From SIG480 sp045537045 (lineage in GTDB: Bacteria; Bacillota; Clostridia; Oscillospirales; JAAYXM01), in the NCBI GenBank assembly GCA_045537045.1, contig JAZSOS010000010.1, positions 1 to 5,719 on the forward strand: DNA of 5,719 nucleotides, given 5' to 3'. This document shows, piece after piece, positions 5,521 to 5,719 of this stretch. The notes beneath the pieces are model-generated. The model was not told where the DNA came from and did not search any database. It saw nothing but the letters and a program-made list of their open reading frames with translations. Made by a program: the position numbers and the translations under genes. Each line of letters opens with the position of its first letter. Positions within the stretch are counted from its first letter, which is position 1.

Positions 5521-5549
5521 ATTATATATTATCCGGATAAAATTGTCAA
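5521..5549 (-). promoter_or_regulatory. Consensus SigA promoter of the methyltransferase(-mnmE) unit
   Basis: On the minus strand TTGACA (5544-5549) and TATAAT (5521-5526) are both perfect and are separated by exactly 17 bases. Transcription should begin near 5514, giving an untranslated leader of about 27 bases that contains GGAGG. It is the best promoter in the window and probably also drives mnmE. Confidence 0.9.
5529..5540. promoter_or_regulatory. Perfect palindrome in the promoter spacer, candidate operator
   Basis: TTATCCGGATAA is a perfect 12-bp palindrome that lies almost at the centre of the 17-base spacer between the -35 and -10 boxes. A dimeric repressor bound here would block RNA polymerase, and a spacer-binding activator is also conceivable. 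No regulator gene is visible in the window and the site may be chance in AT-rich DNA. Confidence 0.4.
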
Positions 5550-5621
5550 CAAATCCCGAAATATATACTTGCACAATTGTGTAGGTGTTACAATGATGTG
5601 TGACAAATAAATAAAAAAGGG

Positions 5622-5697
5622 TAGCGAATAGAAGCGACCTGTGTTAAGGTTGAGTTGCTCAGACAAAACCGAAAGGCAGGTGTCACCCTATTCGCTA
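5622..5697 (+). promoter_or_regulatory. Self-folding leader covering the start codon of the putative transposase
   Basis: The arms 5622-5631 and 5688-5697 form a perfect 10-bp stem whose right arm includes the first base of the start codon. Inside it, ACCTG (5637-5641) pairs with CAGGT (5677-5681), GGTT (5648-5651) with AACC (5667-5670), and GAG (5652-5654) with CTC (5658-5660). The purine-rich GGCAGG (5675-5680), the only ribosome-binding-site-like tract, falls partly in the second stem. This nested fold would hide both initiation signals. The pairing is seen directly; the control role is inferred. Confidence 0.5.
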
Positions 5698-5719
5698 TGA
5701 ATAAGATAACACAAGATAT
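5697..5719 (+). CDS. Start of a probable transposase ORF (7 codons visible)
   Basis: ATG 5697 opens an ORF that is still open at the window edge and reads Met-Asn-Lys-Ile-Thr-Gln-Asp. From memory this resembles the N-terminus of helix-turn-helix, DDE-type transposases of the IS3/IS481 kind that are frequent in Clostridia. Seven residues are too few to prove it. No well-placed Shine-Dalgarno precedes it: GGCAGG is 16 bases away. The family is therefore tentative. Confidence 0.4.

Larger units (their letters stand above)
5578..5719 (+). mobile_element. Putative left end of an insertion sequence (runs off the window)
   Basis: The last 140 bases look unlike the host operon. They contain two spaced near-repeats (TGTTACAA 5586-5593 and TGTGACAA 5599-5606), a long self-complementary leader, and the start of a rightward ORF whose first residues recall transposases of gut Firmicutes. 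A TGT-type end could begin at 5578, inside the palindrome CACAATTGTG (5572-5581), but the exact terminus cannot be fixed without the other end. The host promoter at 5521-5549 lies outside and looks intact. Confidence 0.5.

Noticed and set aside
5569..5594. Promoter TTGCAC / TACAAT for the putative transposase
   Set aside because: The boxes are only 14 bases apart, too close for SigA, and TTGCAC lies outside or across the likely element end.
1..5719. CRISPR arrays, tRNA or rRNA genes, toxin-antitoxin pairs, phage defence genes
   Set aside because: I looked for repeated spacer-like units, tRNA cloverleaf and CCA ends, and small paired ORFs on both strands, and found none that hold up.

Overview
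The window comes from a low- to mid-GC, endospore-forming Firmicute, most likely class Clostridia and perhaps the Oscillospiraceae/Ruminococcaceae. The evidence is the conserved order HU, rqcP(yabO), yabP, yabQ, divIC, yabR, followed by spoIIP. The Bacillus subtilis yabO-yabP-yabQ-divIC-yabR block has the same order. The family placement is inference; the spore-former call is strong.

Left part (1-2075, + strand): the 3' end of an HU gene and a GC-rich hairpin come first. A tight run of five genes follows: a ribosome quality-control S4 protein, two sporulation proteins (YabP and the membrane protein YabQ), the divisome protein DivIC, and a YabR-type S1-domain RNA-binding protein. yabP and yabQ are 6 bases apart and yabQ overlaps divIC by 44 bases, so translational coupling is likely. 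A 16-bp stem-loop terminator closes the run. Vegetative functions (RqcP, DivIC, YabR) are therefore interleaved with sporulation functions (YabP, YabQ).

Middle part (2069-4737): spoIIP, the engulfment amidase/endopeptidase, stands alone on the + strand with its own weak promoter. It converges on mnmE (minus strand), and the two share a 22-bp perfect stem-loop that can terminate both. mnmE is complete, with all G motifs and the C-terminal Cys-Val-Gly-Lys end. It has no normally placed Shine-Dalgarno; a hairpin sits between a distant purine tract and its ATG.

Right part (4738-5719): upstream of mnmE on the same strand is a YqeM-like SAM methyltransferase. It has a consensus TTGACA-17-TATAAT promoter whose spacer holds a perfect 12-bp palindrome, a good operator candidate. 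mnmE is probably read from this promoter. Beyond it, from roughly 5578 to the window edge, the sequence looks like the left end of an insertion sequence. Its leader folds on itself over the start codon of a rightward ORF, of which only seven codons are visible.

No wholly new system was found. The most interesting items are the self-folding leader at the putative insertion sequence end, the spacer palindrome in the methyltransferase promoter, the unusual mnmE leader, the linkage of spoIIP to the yabO-yabR block, and the paired slippery A-runs in the yabQ/divIC overlap.
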